Shown one piece after another: positions 22,231 through 32,363 of a stretch of DNA of 64,000 nucleotides. Origin of the DNA: Apiosordaria backusii (lineage: Eukaryota; Ascomycota; Sordariomycetes; Sordariales; Lasiosphaeriaceae); NCBI GenBank assembly GCA_030549205.1, contig JAUKTV010000004.1:2604001-2668000 (forward strand), in the 5' to 3' direction. Every line of letters starts with the position of its first letter. Positions within the stretch are counted from its first letter, which is position 1. The notes beneath the pieces are model-generated. The model ran no database searches. It saw only the letters and a list, made by a program, of their open reading frames with translations, and was not told the DNA's origin. The translations under genes and the position numbers were made by a program.

Positions 22231-22644
22231 CTAGAGAATACACCACTTCTCGCTATCATCCCCATCCGACGTCTCAGTATCAGATGCTTTGGATGTTGTG
22301 TCCCCTTCCCAATTCGAGTCACTCTCCTCATCAACACCCTCCTCCTCCGCACCTTTCTCCTCACTCTCCTCCAAACATTCCCCAGCCGAATCTACCTCCT
22401 TCACTTCGTAGACGGCTTTCCCATGCACAATTTTGCCCTGCAGCACCTTCTTCCCGCTAAAATCCAGCGGCTTCCCACTGGACCCCGTTGCGACTTCCTC
22501 ATTCGCATCAAGCAAGCCCTGCTTCTGTTTTCCCGGAATAATGTTCCCATCAACGACCGTCCCTATCACATTTTCAATCATACCAAGCACCAGACTGCCC
22601 ATGTGTTGTTCCATCTTCTTGTCCTCATCACTTTTCGGGGCCTG
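22231..22644 (-). other. In-frame extension after the MKT1 TAG codon
   Basis: 137 sense codons in the same frame as MKT1, directly after TAG. They begin QAPKSDEDKKMEQHMGSL and continue with LVLGMIENVIGTVVDG, KPLDFSGKKVLQGKIVHGKA and an acidic Ser/Glu/Asp-rich tail, ending WCIL then TAG. The amphipathic, ordered first half and the smooth continuation from WQKAEKYLEMRT argue that this is, or recently was, the true C-terminus. No usable donor/acceptor pair removes the stop: the only nearby GT-AG gives about 22 nt. It could be readthrough, a nonsense mutation or a base error. Confidence 0.6.
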
Positions 22645-25130
22645 CTAAGTCCGCATCTCCAAGTACTTCTCCGCCTTTTGCCAAACACCCCGGTCAGTAG
22701 CCGACATCTCGTTCTGAGGCAGCACCTTGATGCCTGCGTGAATGGCCTTGAAGAACTCGCATGCAATCTCGAGGTCTTCTGAAAAGGCCATGGCGTAGGG
22801 AATGTAGCTGCCGGGGAATTGCTTCTTCTTCTTGGCCATCTCGGGGTCGTGAGGGAGGAGGTCATCAAAGTACGTCTTGACGGCAATGCCAAGTGATACG
22901 TCAGGGTCAAAGTAGAAGGGAAGGCTATGACGAGAAAGTCAGTCTATGTCTGAACAGAAAAGAGAGAGAAAAATCCCATACCTGTTACCCAACTGCCAGT
23001 AGTCGTCTCTCTTTCGGTCCGCTTGCGCAGTCATGAACGTCGAAGCCAAGATCGCTTCCACGAGATCACGGTCTGCGGCACGCACCTCGGACGCCAGCGA
23101 ACGGAAGGCCAACAGACTTTTGCTGAGCGGGCCTGTATAGCCATATGACTCGTGACGAAGCTTCAACAGGCAGGCACACCTGCTGATCAACAAAAGACAC
23201 GACTGGTCATCCTCATTGCCGTTCATGGGCAAGCCGCGCAATTCCTCATGCTTGTACTTGGCATTCAACAAGTCAAAACGGATGAGCTCGAGTGCGACAA
23301 TGACCGACTCGTAAAGGTGCGGGACCTTGGGGTACTTTTTGACCGTTGGCTGGAGTGTAGTGATGGCATGAGCCAAGACCTTGCCCCAACTTGTGAGTTC
23401 GTGCTTGTTGTCGACGTAGCCCCGAATATGCAGAAATCTCCAGATGGAGAGAGATTTGATGAGGCCGGGGCTCAAATTCTTCACTTTCTTGTCCTTTTGA
23501 GAGAAGGTAGAAGTAACAAACTCTGGCTTCTGGAGAGCCAGAACTTCAGAAAAGATGGACCCGTGGACAAAATCGGGGAACAGCTTCTCAACAGTCTCGG
23601 CTGCCACTCTCCAGCTCTTCCACTGCTCCAGGTAGGGGCCTTGATTCTTGAAGTCCCACAACTTCCGTTTGAAATCACGGTCAAACCACACCCCCATGGT
23701 GATGGTGCTGTGCAAGAAGGCGCGGTGAAGCTGAGCAACAACCAAGCTCAAAGCCGCTTCCTTTATCGAAGGAGTCTGTTGAGTAACCAGCTTCCTGTAT
23801 TCGGCTGAGACTGTCCCATCCAGCGTGGGCAGAACTTCCATCGAGGCTGATGTCTGCTTCTTTGAAGCCTCAGCCTGAGTAAAAGCATGTGTGATAGGAT
23901 TCAAAATTCTTGGCCCAATCAAACCGGTATTCAGGTAATGGAACATCTCGGGTGGAAGTGAGAGGCCCAAATACTCATAGTTGTCTTGAGTCAGAGTTTC
24001 GTAATTATGAATGGCTACTTCTCCGGTCTCCTTGATGTATGTGAAGTGGTCGACAAGCATTCGGGCCTTGCGGTACTTGTCCAGCCAGTTGGGGTCCGTG
24101 GCTTTGAGATTCTCGGCGAAGGTATTGCAAACCTGAGTCACATCCTTTTGGGCAACACGCAGGATGTTCAAAGCATCATTGATGCTCGGTGGCTGAGCCT
24201 TGATGATGCTTTGGTCTGCGAGGGCAGGGAACGTGGGGAGAAATGACGTGCCCGTCATGAGCATGAGATCGACAAAGGTGTGGTCAGTAACATTGAGGGC
24301 CTTCAAGAGGTGTTGCTTGGAGACTGCGCGGACCGTTTTATTCTCCCAGTCGATGCTTCTGATGACACAGTCATTGATGGGGTACATCAGGAGCTCGACA
24401 GATCCCATGACAGCGCCGACTTGGTCCGAGTCAACCATTTCAAAGGACGCAATCTTTGCACATGACATGTTAGCGAGAAATGCCAGCAATTAGAAACAGA
24501 TCTCGGCAGCTTACCTGAGCAGCAGCGTTGAAGGGCGCCACTAGGAAATGGAGTTTTCGTTCCTTCAGGATCCCTTGAAGAAGGCGGTAAAAATTGTGAG
24601 GATGAAAGGCATCTTGTCGGGTTAGCTTTGAACAAGGCCACTTGCCACCTACTCGCCAATTCTTGGGTCAAGGAGGATACACATACTCGTATTCAGACCG
24701 AATGACTGAACCGCAGCATCGGCCCTACCATTGAAGTATTGCTCCCAAGCCCTGTCGGTCTGAGCGATTCCCTCTTGAGCACGTCTGATGTTGACCTCAT
24801 CCTGGCCCTTGAGGTTTTGGCCATCAAAAATAAAGAAAGGAACGACCTTGTGCGCCGACCATTGGTCCAGATCGTGCTCTATGCGCGACTGAATGCCAGT
24901 CACACCACCGAGGGCCGAAAGGAGGGGCTCGCTGGGCTGTGAATCGAGCTGGACATGGAGGTAGTAGGTCGCGTCAACGGCGATGGCGGTATTCTCGAGG
25001 TCTGAGAGCGGGTGATTCCTGGAAGGGAGAAAGCAAGCAGTTAGTCAAGATATTCGGAGAAGGCAGACGGTGCGACATTGACCTACGCGACCTGGAGGTT
25101 GATGTACGTATCCTCAATAAGAGCTTCCAT
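22645..25130 (-). CDS. mkt1: Mkt1-like post-transcriptional regulator
   Basis: XPG/FEN-like-fold protein that in yeast works with Pbp1 in post-transcriptional control of mRNA. Exons on the minus strand: 25130-25087, 25018-24687, 24612-24515, 24453-22982, 22924-22645 (2226 nt, 741 aa). The N-terminal XPG-N-like half contains NTAIAVDATYYLHVQL, VVPFFIFDGQNLKG, FYRLLQGILKERKLHFLV and FNAAAQIASFEMVDSDQVGAV. The XPG-I-like part has SVELLMYP and CVIRSIDW. The C-terminal Mkt1 domains follow, with WFDRDFKRKLWDF, GVWFD and LPFYFDPDVSLGIAVKTYFD. All four junctions keep frame and restore conserved blocks. Acidic metal-binding residues of true XPG nucleases are largely missing, as expected. The frame ends at TAG (22647-22645), but 137 further in-frame codons look like a genuine C-terminal continuation (next entry). 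Confidence 0.9.
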
Positions 25131-26794
25131 GACTGATTAGTTAACCGTGCTTTCAAAGCAGGATGTCTAAAGAGAGATAATGAAACGAATATCGGTCGGT
25201 GAAGGTGTCGTCTCGTCGTAGAGCCGGAAACAACCAAAACACCCCGCCAAAGCTTCCAGGATGCCAAACTGTTCAGCAGGGCCCACCGGAAACAATATGC
25301 GAGGCAGCGAATGGCCTGGTATTATTATTGTCTTGTGTTGCGTACGATAGGCGATATGTGCGTAGAACAACGGCTGTGGAACGGCGGTGGGAGGGTTTGT
25401 GGTCCGTCACTGGCTAGGCTCGGAGGTCGTGGTCGCAAAGGTTACGGTCGTTTCGTAACGTCAGGAAGGTACGTGACAGAGCTGGTGACAGATGCCGGCG
25501 GGGCAGGCAGGTACTCGTCGTCAAGAGCAGAGTCGGATGCAAAGACACAAAGAACGAAGAAGGAGCAGTCAGAAGAAAGAGGAAGTCTTGAACTTACTCG
25601 GCATCGTGACGGGTGACGGCGGGGGTGCAGCGATCACACTGGAGCAAGCGATCAACAATCAAACTTGGGGGCAGTGTCGGCGGCGGCAACGACGACCGAG
25701 GGGGGGTTCTATGGGACAGGTCCCACAATTGGCGGCCAAATAACCTTTCCCCAAAAGCACCCAAGAGTCGCAAAGCTGGGATCCCTTTCCCACCGTTGGG
25801 GTTGGAGCAACTTCGCGGGAGGCTCTTCGAAGGCACGACGCCAGGAACAGAGTTTATGGTGGAGCTTTGAACCCGAGCAAAGTTCGGACCTGATTGGATA
25901 TGGCTTTGGAATCTGGTCAATGATCAAGAAGTCGGTGGAAGTGAAGAAGGAGATTAAGGAACGACTTGAGAGCTTGTCAACCACAAACACAGGCCATCAT
26001 CCGGCCAAAAAGCACAAGGAGGGGTCGTTGTTTCTCGTTTTCTCCAAAGAGATGTGAGGCTCAGGAACCAGACAGCGCTTTGAAACTTGCTCCCTTTTCG
26101 GTGTGGCTGATTGCTGCAGATTGACAGGGGCCCGAGCTCCTTGTCTAAAGAGACAATTACTTAGCACACACTGTGTATAGACACTGTGCCCCCTGAGATG
26201 CCCCTTCCAGAGGTATCATTGAAAATTTCAACTTGTCTAAAGGCATGAGTTGGCATGTACTACACAACTTGCAGAACAAAAGTTTATCGTTGTAAATTAG
26301 TGCCGTACTGGTCTAAGCATACGCTTCACTTCCACCAGCTGTTAACACATCATGTCCTGCTTTGCTTACTCACGCCTTTTTACCTTCTTGACACACCTAT
26401 TCCAGAAGCCCCGAGGCGCAACAGCACGACCATCCAATTCCTCAGATAATTCACACAAATCAATCCCCTTCCATAGATTTAACTCCTTCTCGCCCTGCTT
26501 ACTCACCTCCCCCCAACTTTGCACCTATATTCTAGAAGCCTCTCCAACAGACACTCCCAATCGCTCAACCTGATCAACCACAGCCCAATCACTTCACGTG
26601 TTTCTCCTTCACCATTACAAGTTACCTACTTAGGTAACCACCCCATAGCATAGGCGACTTCTTGAATTGCAACCAAGCCGGCAATCCATCACTGCAACCT
26701 AAGAGACCATACTCGAGACCCTTCCAAGACCTGCAGCCCCATCCCAGCCTTACCTACCTACCTATCGAAAACCTCCCCGGATTTGCCACAGCCT

Positions 26795-26826
26795 CCTTGC
26801 CTTGCCCTGCCTTGCCTTGCCTTGCC
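26795..26826. repeat. CCTTG pentanucleotide microsatellite
   Basis: Six or so imperfect copies of CCTTG/CCCTG (CTTGCCTTGCCCTGCC and onward). Non-coding context. Confidence 0.85.
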
Positions 26827-27079
26827 CCAGCCATCATGTCAGTCAAGCCCACCTATCTGGTCCTACCTGTGACCTAGCAACTTTCCCCCACTTTTGGCGC
26901 CACTAATCTGTGCGACTCAAAACTGAGGTCATGAAAGGAGGTGTGTGAGCATATGTGTGGGAGGGGGGGATGTGCGGGTGTGGTTGTCTGGCCGGCCGTC
27001 AGCCCCTGAAAAGATCAACAATTCTTTGATAGGTACCTAGGTAGGTAGATCCACTCAGACACGTCGACGGGAGTGAGGA

Positions 27080-27480
27080 CCGTTATTCAGCGCCGTCACG
27101 CACAGTATTGCCACATGCTGACCTCAAATACCAGGTTGCCTGATGAAAATTCATTCCATCCAAATCTACCCACACGACGATGACGATGATGATGACCAAG
27201 ACGGTGGAGGAGTCTAGACTTATGCGACTCATCAGTCGATTCAAGGTCTTGAGAATGTTGATAGGTGTGCGTCCCAACACACGAAAGAAAAGATCCCTTA
27301 ATCAGCAGCCCTGGTGATATTGCCACATGCTGACCTTGAATATCAGACTGCCTAGGTGCACATCCCGTTCAATTTCGCCGGAGTGTTGATCACGACGGAA
27401 GCTGATGAGTCGAGACTTCTGCAACTCGGTGATCTCACGCCAGTCTAGATTCTCAACACTTTTTTGAGACTCCACAACAA
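27080..27480. repeat. Diverged tandem duplication of about 212 bp
   Basis: TATTGCCACATGCTGACCT occurs at 27106 and again at 27318, and both are followed by a related AATA(C/T)CAG-x-TTGCCT/CTGCCT block. Further downstream both copies hold GAGTC-x-AGACTT-x-TGC-x-ACTC. The copies differ by many substitutions and small indels, so the event is old. Function unknown. Confidence 0.65.
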
Positions 27481-30400
27481 CTCAGGTATTGTTGACTTTG
27501 AAGTGATTGGTATCGAAGTTAAAAGGGGGCGATGACAGCCTAGTTGCCTGACCCGCCTCGGCGAGCCATAACAGGAAGGAAACACAACCCACAAAAACAG
27601 GAAAATTCCCAAGGAAAAAAAGCCTAGAGCACTTCGCCTCTCCCGTCTTCTCCATACTTTCCATTTCCATACTGATGGGATGTACCGTAACAAAGAACAA
27701 GTGGCGAACGAGGCTTGGGTATCCGTGTTTCCCACCACTCAAACCCAAACATCGCCAGTCTTGGCGAGGAATAGCAAGCTGAACTTCTCGAACGATGGGT
27801 CATGTATAAACAGTCAGCAAGGTTATGTCATCATCAGGCATACACTCGAGCAACAAGGCATCGCAGCCAATAGATGTTACTTCAAGAGTGTCGATACTAC
27901 CACGACGGCCAGTCAGTCACGAGGACTCGACTCACCGAAAACGCAGAGAATTAAGGAAACCATTCTTTCCGGTGATCCACAAAATGACGAAAAAGGGTGG
28001 CAGTGAAGTTTCGGTCCCGTCAAGGACCCGGGGATGAGCCTCAATACCTACCGCTGTCAACACGAAGCAAATACCGGTTTGCTTCCTGGACCCGTGGGTG
28101 GTACAGGCTGTAACAACCGCCCCCCAGAGTGCAACTCTGGGCACTCCCGCACACATTAGATTGAAGGACCGATATGGCCCAATATCGATGAGGCCTACTG
28201 GTTAATGAAGTGCATGTCCCCAGCCTTCCCGTGCGGCTCTCACAAAAAAGCCCTTCTGTTCTTCCGGATGTCCTCACCGCCCTTGTACCAGTTACTAGTA
28301 ACTGCGCCCTTGCCGAATGGGGTTTGTATGCTGGGAGCTGGATGCTGCAGCGTTACGCCAAGAAGCTTGTCTTTTACGATTGGCTGTTGCACTGCAAGAG
28401 ATCCCGCCATAAGAGCCTCCCATATACACGGTTGGGTGTTGCTCCCCAGCGTTGAAAAGGCGGAGAGCCGAGAACGGGATAATTGGGGGCCGCGGGGCTC
28501 GGCGGGGAGGCCGCATCCTTTTTAGCTATCCCCGACTCTTCGACCTTGGTTTTCAGGCCTCCGTTTCGGACCTCAACCTCTCGCAAACAAATCACTCTTG
28601 TTTGGTGCATTTTCAGCTCAACATGGGTAAATCAATATGCTCCTGCGTTACGATGGCCGGTAGTGCCATTCCTACCCAAGCACGTGGGTGTAAGTGGAAA
28701 TAATACCTAGGTAAGGAACTTGTGTGCAGTTGGTGCTCTGTACCACAGCCTGCCGCTCCCGAAAATATGAGATGGCATGTTGTCTAACCGTCCAATTGTG
28801 TGCCCTGGCTGCTTGTAAGAGCTCTTGTTTCGTTGGAGCAAGTCTTGGCCCCCACGACCCGAGCCCTGCAACTACTGTAGCGTAGGGCTGCAGTTGGATG
28901 TCAACTTGTTTGTGAAACGCTTCGGACACGGCGAGCGCAAAAGGGTGACTTCTTGGGAACCTACAAGGAAGTGCACTGCAGGTTCGGTCCGAGACGACGG
29001 ATGAGTAACGCGGTGGTATTTTGGTTCGACGTTTGAGTTATCGTCTTGAAATTCAGGTAAGCGAAATAGCTGCTGAAGCAGCGCTGATGGTGAATGTTAT
29101 TTTGAGGCACCTTTATGTGGAAGCCTGGAAAGGCCTAACGCGATGAGGATGGTTGACTTCCGGATCCCAGTGCCGGAGGCCAATCTCCGCGCCAAGCTTT
29201 AAACGTTCCCGGGATGACGGGCGGGTAGCTGGGCATTTGTCTGAATGGGACTGTGCCTCAAGAGAGCCGAGACAAAATCTCCCGGCAACCAGGGGAAAAG
29301 GGGGCCATCCATGGGACCTGGTGCGGGACGAGGGGGCCCGGCCCACTGCTTGGGGTCCTCTCTCCTGGATCGCACGTGGCAGTACCACCATACCACCACC
29401 ACCACCACTCTTGAAGCAAACCCGCAATAGGCAAACCTATTTACCTTCGCTTAACGCAGGCGGCGAGTTGATAGAAGAGCCGATGTTTGTACAACCCGAC
29501 GAATCTAGTATCAACATGAGTGCCCCCAGCTGCTGCAGATGAAAATAGTCTGAAACGGACATGCATCTCGGACATCATCGCATAGTCGCGGCCGCTATCG
29601 ATATTCCCAGTGCGATACCGAAGACAATGGTAGTGGGTGCAACAGCGCCAGGTCAAGCAGTGAGTTGTGCTCCTTGATAATCATCGTCAGAGAATCTTGG
29701 TCGTTCGGTAATGTTGTCCCCGGAAAACCTTCCCCTGTCGTGCCACTCGGTTGTGGTAGCGGGAGCTTCACGTGCTGACAGTCAGCAGCTTGAATAGATG
29801 CTCGTATAATCCAGCATCTTGATTGCTTCATGTTTTGAAGCTCTCGCGGTTTGGCGGACTTTGCGGTTTCCGGACAGGAAATAGATGACCCGATAATCTC
29901 ACCCGAACCAATGGGTCGGGTGGGAGCGGCAGGGTCATTGTTTCGTCCGATGTTGTCTCTGCATGGTGCGTACCTGTCGTTCAGTCGGTGTGACTAACAT
30001 GCGGCACTCGTCTGCCCGTAGACGGGTTCCAAACACCATTCGTGAGGTTGAATGAGGACATGCTGAGTAACTCACGTGTCGTCTGTACGTTCACGGGGCA
30101 GATGCGGGACCTTACGTAGGCGTTCGGCAACTTGGCGGAGCGTTTGGCGGACAACGGGACGGAAATAATATCGGACGGCATAGCCTCCTTCGTGACCTCC
30201 ATCATCAGATCCAATTCGAAAATCACGACCTGCGAAGGGCCGTCGCACCACGTAAGTCTGATGTGCGGCTCACGACCAAGTTGGATATGTGATGGAAAAA
30301 CATGTGCGAGCGTAGCCAAGTATGTTTGTGGCAGATGCGCCAGTGGCAGGTGGCTGGAGGTTCAACACGTGCTGTTGGTGAAGCTGCATACACTCTGCCG

Positions 30401-31405
30401 AATGCTTGCGGATCGTCCGGCAATGACAATGCGTTCCACTGGGTCGGAGACCAGACGGTACCACCAAAGCACAAGCACCACACATAGCGTACTGAGCCGC
30501 ACCTGCAGGATTCCACGACACCAAAGATCGGCACGCTGGCTCAAACCGGCAGCGATCCGTTGGTTGCACTCCGTGGGGGATTCGCCGTATGTCACCGTGT
30601 GTCGCCGTGTAAACCAGTTTTCAGACGAACCGCGTATAGAGAATCCGGCGTGCCTGGAAATATCTCTGTCTGCGTAGTCAGCATGCGAAACGGCCATAAA
30701 CGTAAACGACGAAAGATGATGAAGCAGGCCAGGCAAGGTACCTTTTTTGTCGCAGAAAGCTGCATGAAAGTGGCTCCGCACCGGCGTGTAACCCCAGCAA
30801 AGCCCACTGGTGCTTACACAGGCCACCACAGGCATCCATCCAGCCCATCTTTGGTCGTCACTCAGCCCTATGCGAGTGTAGGTAAGTGGCCAGGTGCGTA
30901 TCGACAGGTTTCGAAAAATTCCATTTCGCCCCCAAAAACGGTTTTGACCTTCGTTCTAATTCCCTGTTTGGTAATGGACGCTCGGCCCTATGCAGCAGAG
31001 TAGCATCACCAGATGTCCGGATCTCGCGGCTTGAAGGCGCGGTCTGCCACCCAGATGCATTTCCCATCGTTGGGTCCAGTCCCGGAGCCTGTCGTAATTA
31101 CTGTGCATACCGTCTAGCTTGCTCTTGGTGCCGTCCAGTCCCTTTGGCCCATGCCGTGCGAGTCACATCCCCCAGGGGGCGTGATATGTACCTTGACAAG
31201 GCGTTCCACCAATATCACCCAGTCGTATCGCGATGCCTAAGGCGTGGTACGGAACGTAAGGAAAGTAAAGTCCCTTTTCGCCTTATGTCATCTTGCGGAT
31301 TGGGGGCCCGCGGGGCGCTGTCGCCTGCAACAACATGGCAGTTCAGAAAAGAGGGCGAGATGAAGTTGCACATCCATCAAGTGGTCATGGCATGTCGTTC
31401 AAAGT

Positions 31406-31412
31406 TATATAA
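31406..31412 (+). promoter_or_regulatory. TATA box of the GRSGYN-repeat gene
   Basis: TATATAA about 200 bp before the ATG at 31611. It is followed by a CA/CT-rich leader (31450-31610) of the kind seen in strongly expressed fungal genes. Such a clean TATA box is not seen before the neighbouring housekeeping genes. The start site is not visible from sequence. Confidence 0.55.
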
Positions 31413-31610
31413 GGAGTTTGGTGTTCCCAGGTTCTGGTCCTGTTTTTATCATCAGCATCAGCAACACAATCCAACAACCGCAAGAATCATCTTGACTTTT
31501 CACTCACCAACAACTCTACTACCAAGGCCTTCCACACATCCCATCAACAACCAAACCACCACTTCCCAATCTCAACTTTCAAACTACAAACAACAACCCC
31601 AATCTTCGCA

Positions 31611-31955
31611 ATGGCTGCCTCCGCTTCTTTCACCACCGAGACTTTTGTCAACTATGGCCGCTCCGGCTACAACAAGTAAGTAGTCCTCTCTTCTTAAACC
31701 TCTCAGTGTTCCTTAGACTAACACCATGCTCCAGGGGAAACTCTGATGACGATGAGGAGAACAAGTTCAGCAACTTTGGTCGCTCCGGATACAACAAGGG
31801 TAACGATGATGACGAGGAGGAGAACAAGTTCCGCAATTATGGCCGCTCCGGATACAACAAGTAAGCCTTTCTGCCAGAGACATCAAGCCTCCATCTTCCA
31901 GCCCAGAACTGACCATTTCCACAGGGAGAACGACAAGGAAGAGGATGACAAATAA
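31611..31955 (+). CDS. Small acidic protein with three GRSGYN repeats
   Basis: Exons 31611-31675, 31735-31860, 31925-31955 (222 nt, 73 aa); introns of 59 and 64 nt with GTAAG donors and AG acceptors, the first with a CTAAC branch site. The protein has a Ser/Thr-rich N-terminus, then three copies of N-[YF]-GRSGYNK joined by acidic spacers (GNSDDDEENKF, GNDDDEEENKF), and ends ENDKEEDDK. No signal peptide, membrane segment or Lys-Arg processing site is visible, so a secreted or Kex2-processed peptide is unlikely. It is probably disordered. I do not recognise a named family. Both introns interrupt the AAG codon just after GRSGYN, in repeats 1 and 3. The strong TATA box and CA-rich leader suggest high, possibly stress- or development-linked expression (inference). 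Confidence 0.8.
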
Positions 31956-32363
31956 ATGCCTTCTCTTTTCAAAATTCACAACCACAGACCGGCACTCTTT
32001 TTCCTTTTAGTACCCAGCTCATCCCTGAGCCATCACCGGCTCAGTGGGGCAAAACTCGCCGAATGTCTTCTGCATTCTTCTTCATCCTTTCCTTTGTCTT
32101 AGAATATTCCACTGTCATCACTGACGATAGGCATCATGTACCACCATTGCATATAGACGGATGGGATAGATATCCGGGGCGGCGAGTAGATCGCATCCCA
32201 AAAACTGAGAGATGGACCTCACGGTCAGGGGCGGCAGGCGGTGGATTTCCTTTGTCGTACACGAAATGGCCGGGACGAATTATGAGTAGCTGGCCCCCTC
32301 GATGGGACCTTGTATGTACAACACCATGTCATTATTAGTTAGACTAGAATTGCATTTGCATAT
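31956..32363. other. Convergent 3' flanks
   Basis: About 400 bp between the small GRSGYN gene and the end of MSS1. No gene or repeat seen. Confidence 0.5.

Larger units (their letters stand above)
25131..31610. other. Gene-poor block upstream of MKT1 and the GRSGYN gene
   Basis: 6.5 kb without a supportable protein gene. It contains CCTTG pentamer repeats (about 26795-26826), several ACCTAGGT-type palindromic motifs (26622-26640, 27030-27049, 28706-28715), an old tandem duplication (27080-27480) and many short frames without domains. Base composition is not strongly AT-biased, so it does not look like RIP-mutated transposon remains. The right end (31400-31610) is the promoter and leader of the gene at 31611. 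Confidence 0.5.

Noticed and set aside
22231..22245. CaaX prenylation box at the end of the MKT1 extension (WCIL)
   Set aside because: Cys is third, not fourth, from the end, so it is not a standard CaaX box.
22645..22668. Micro-intron that would splice out the MKT1 TAG
   Set aside because: The only nearby GT-AG pair gives about 22 nt, below any workable spliceosomal intron; a 44-nt alternative breaks the frame.
30132..30677. Plus-strand 181-codon frame in the gene-poor block
   Set aside because: Cys/Arg/Ser-rich without domains, overlapped by equally long frames on the other strand; no splice partners.
25131..31610. RIP-mutated transposon remains
   Set aside because: Composition is not AT-biased and no transposase or reverse-transcriptase fragments are visible in any frame.
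31611..31955. GRSGYN gene as a Kex2-processed RiPP or pheromone precursor
   Set aside because: Repeated cores fit, but there is no signal peptide and there are no Lys-Arg sites between repeats.
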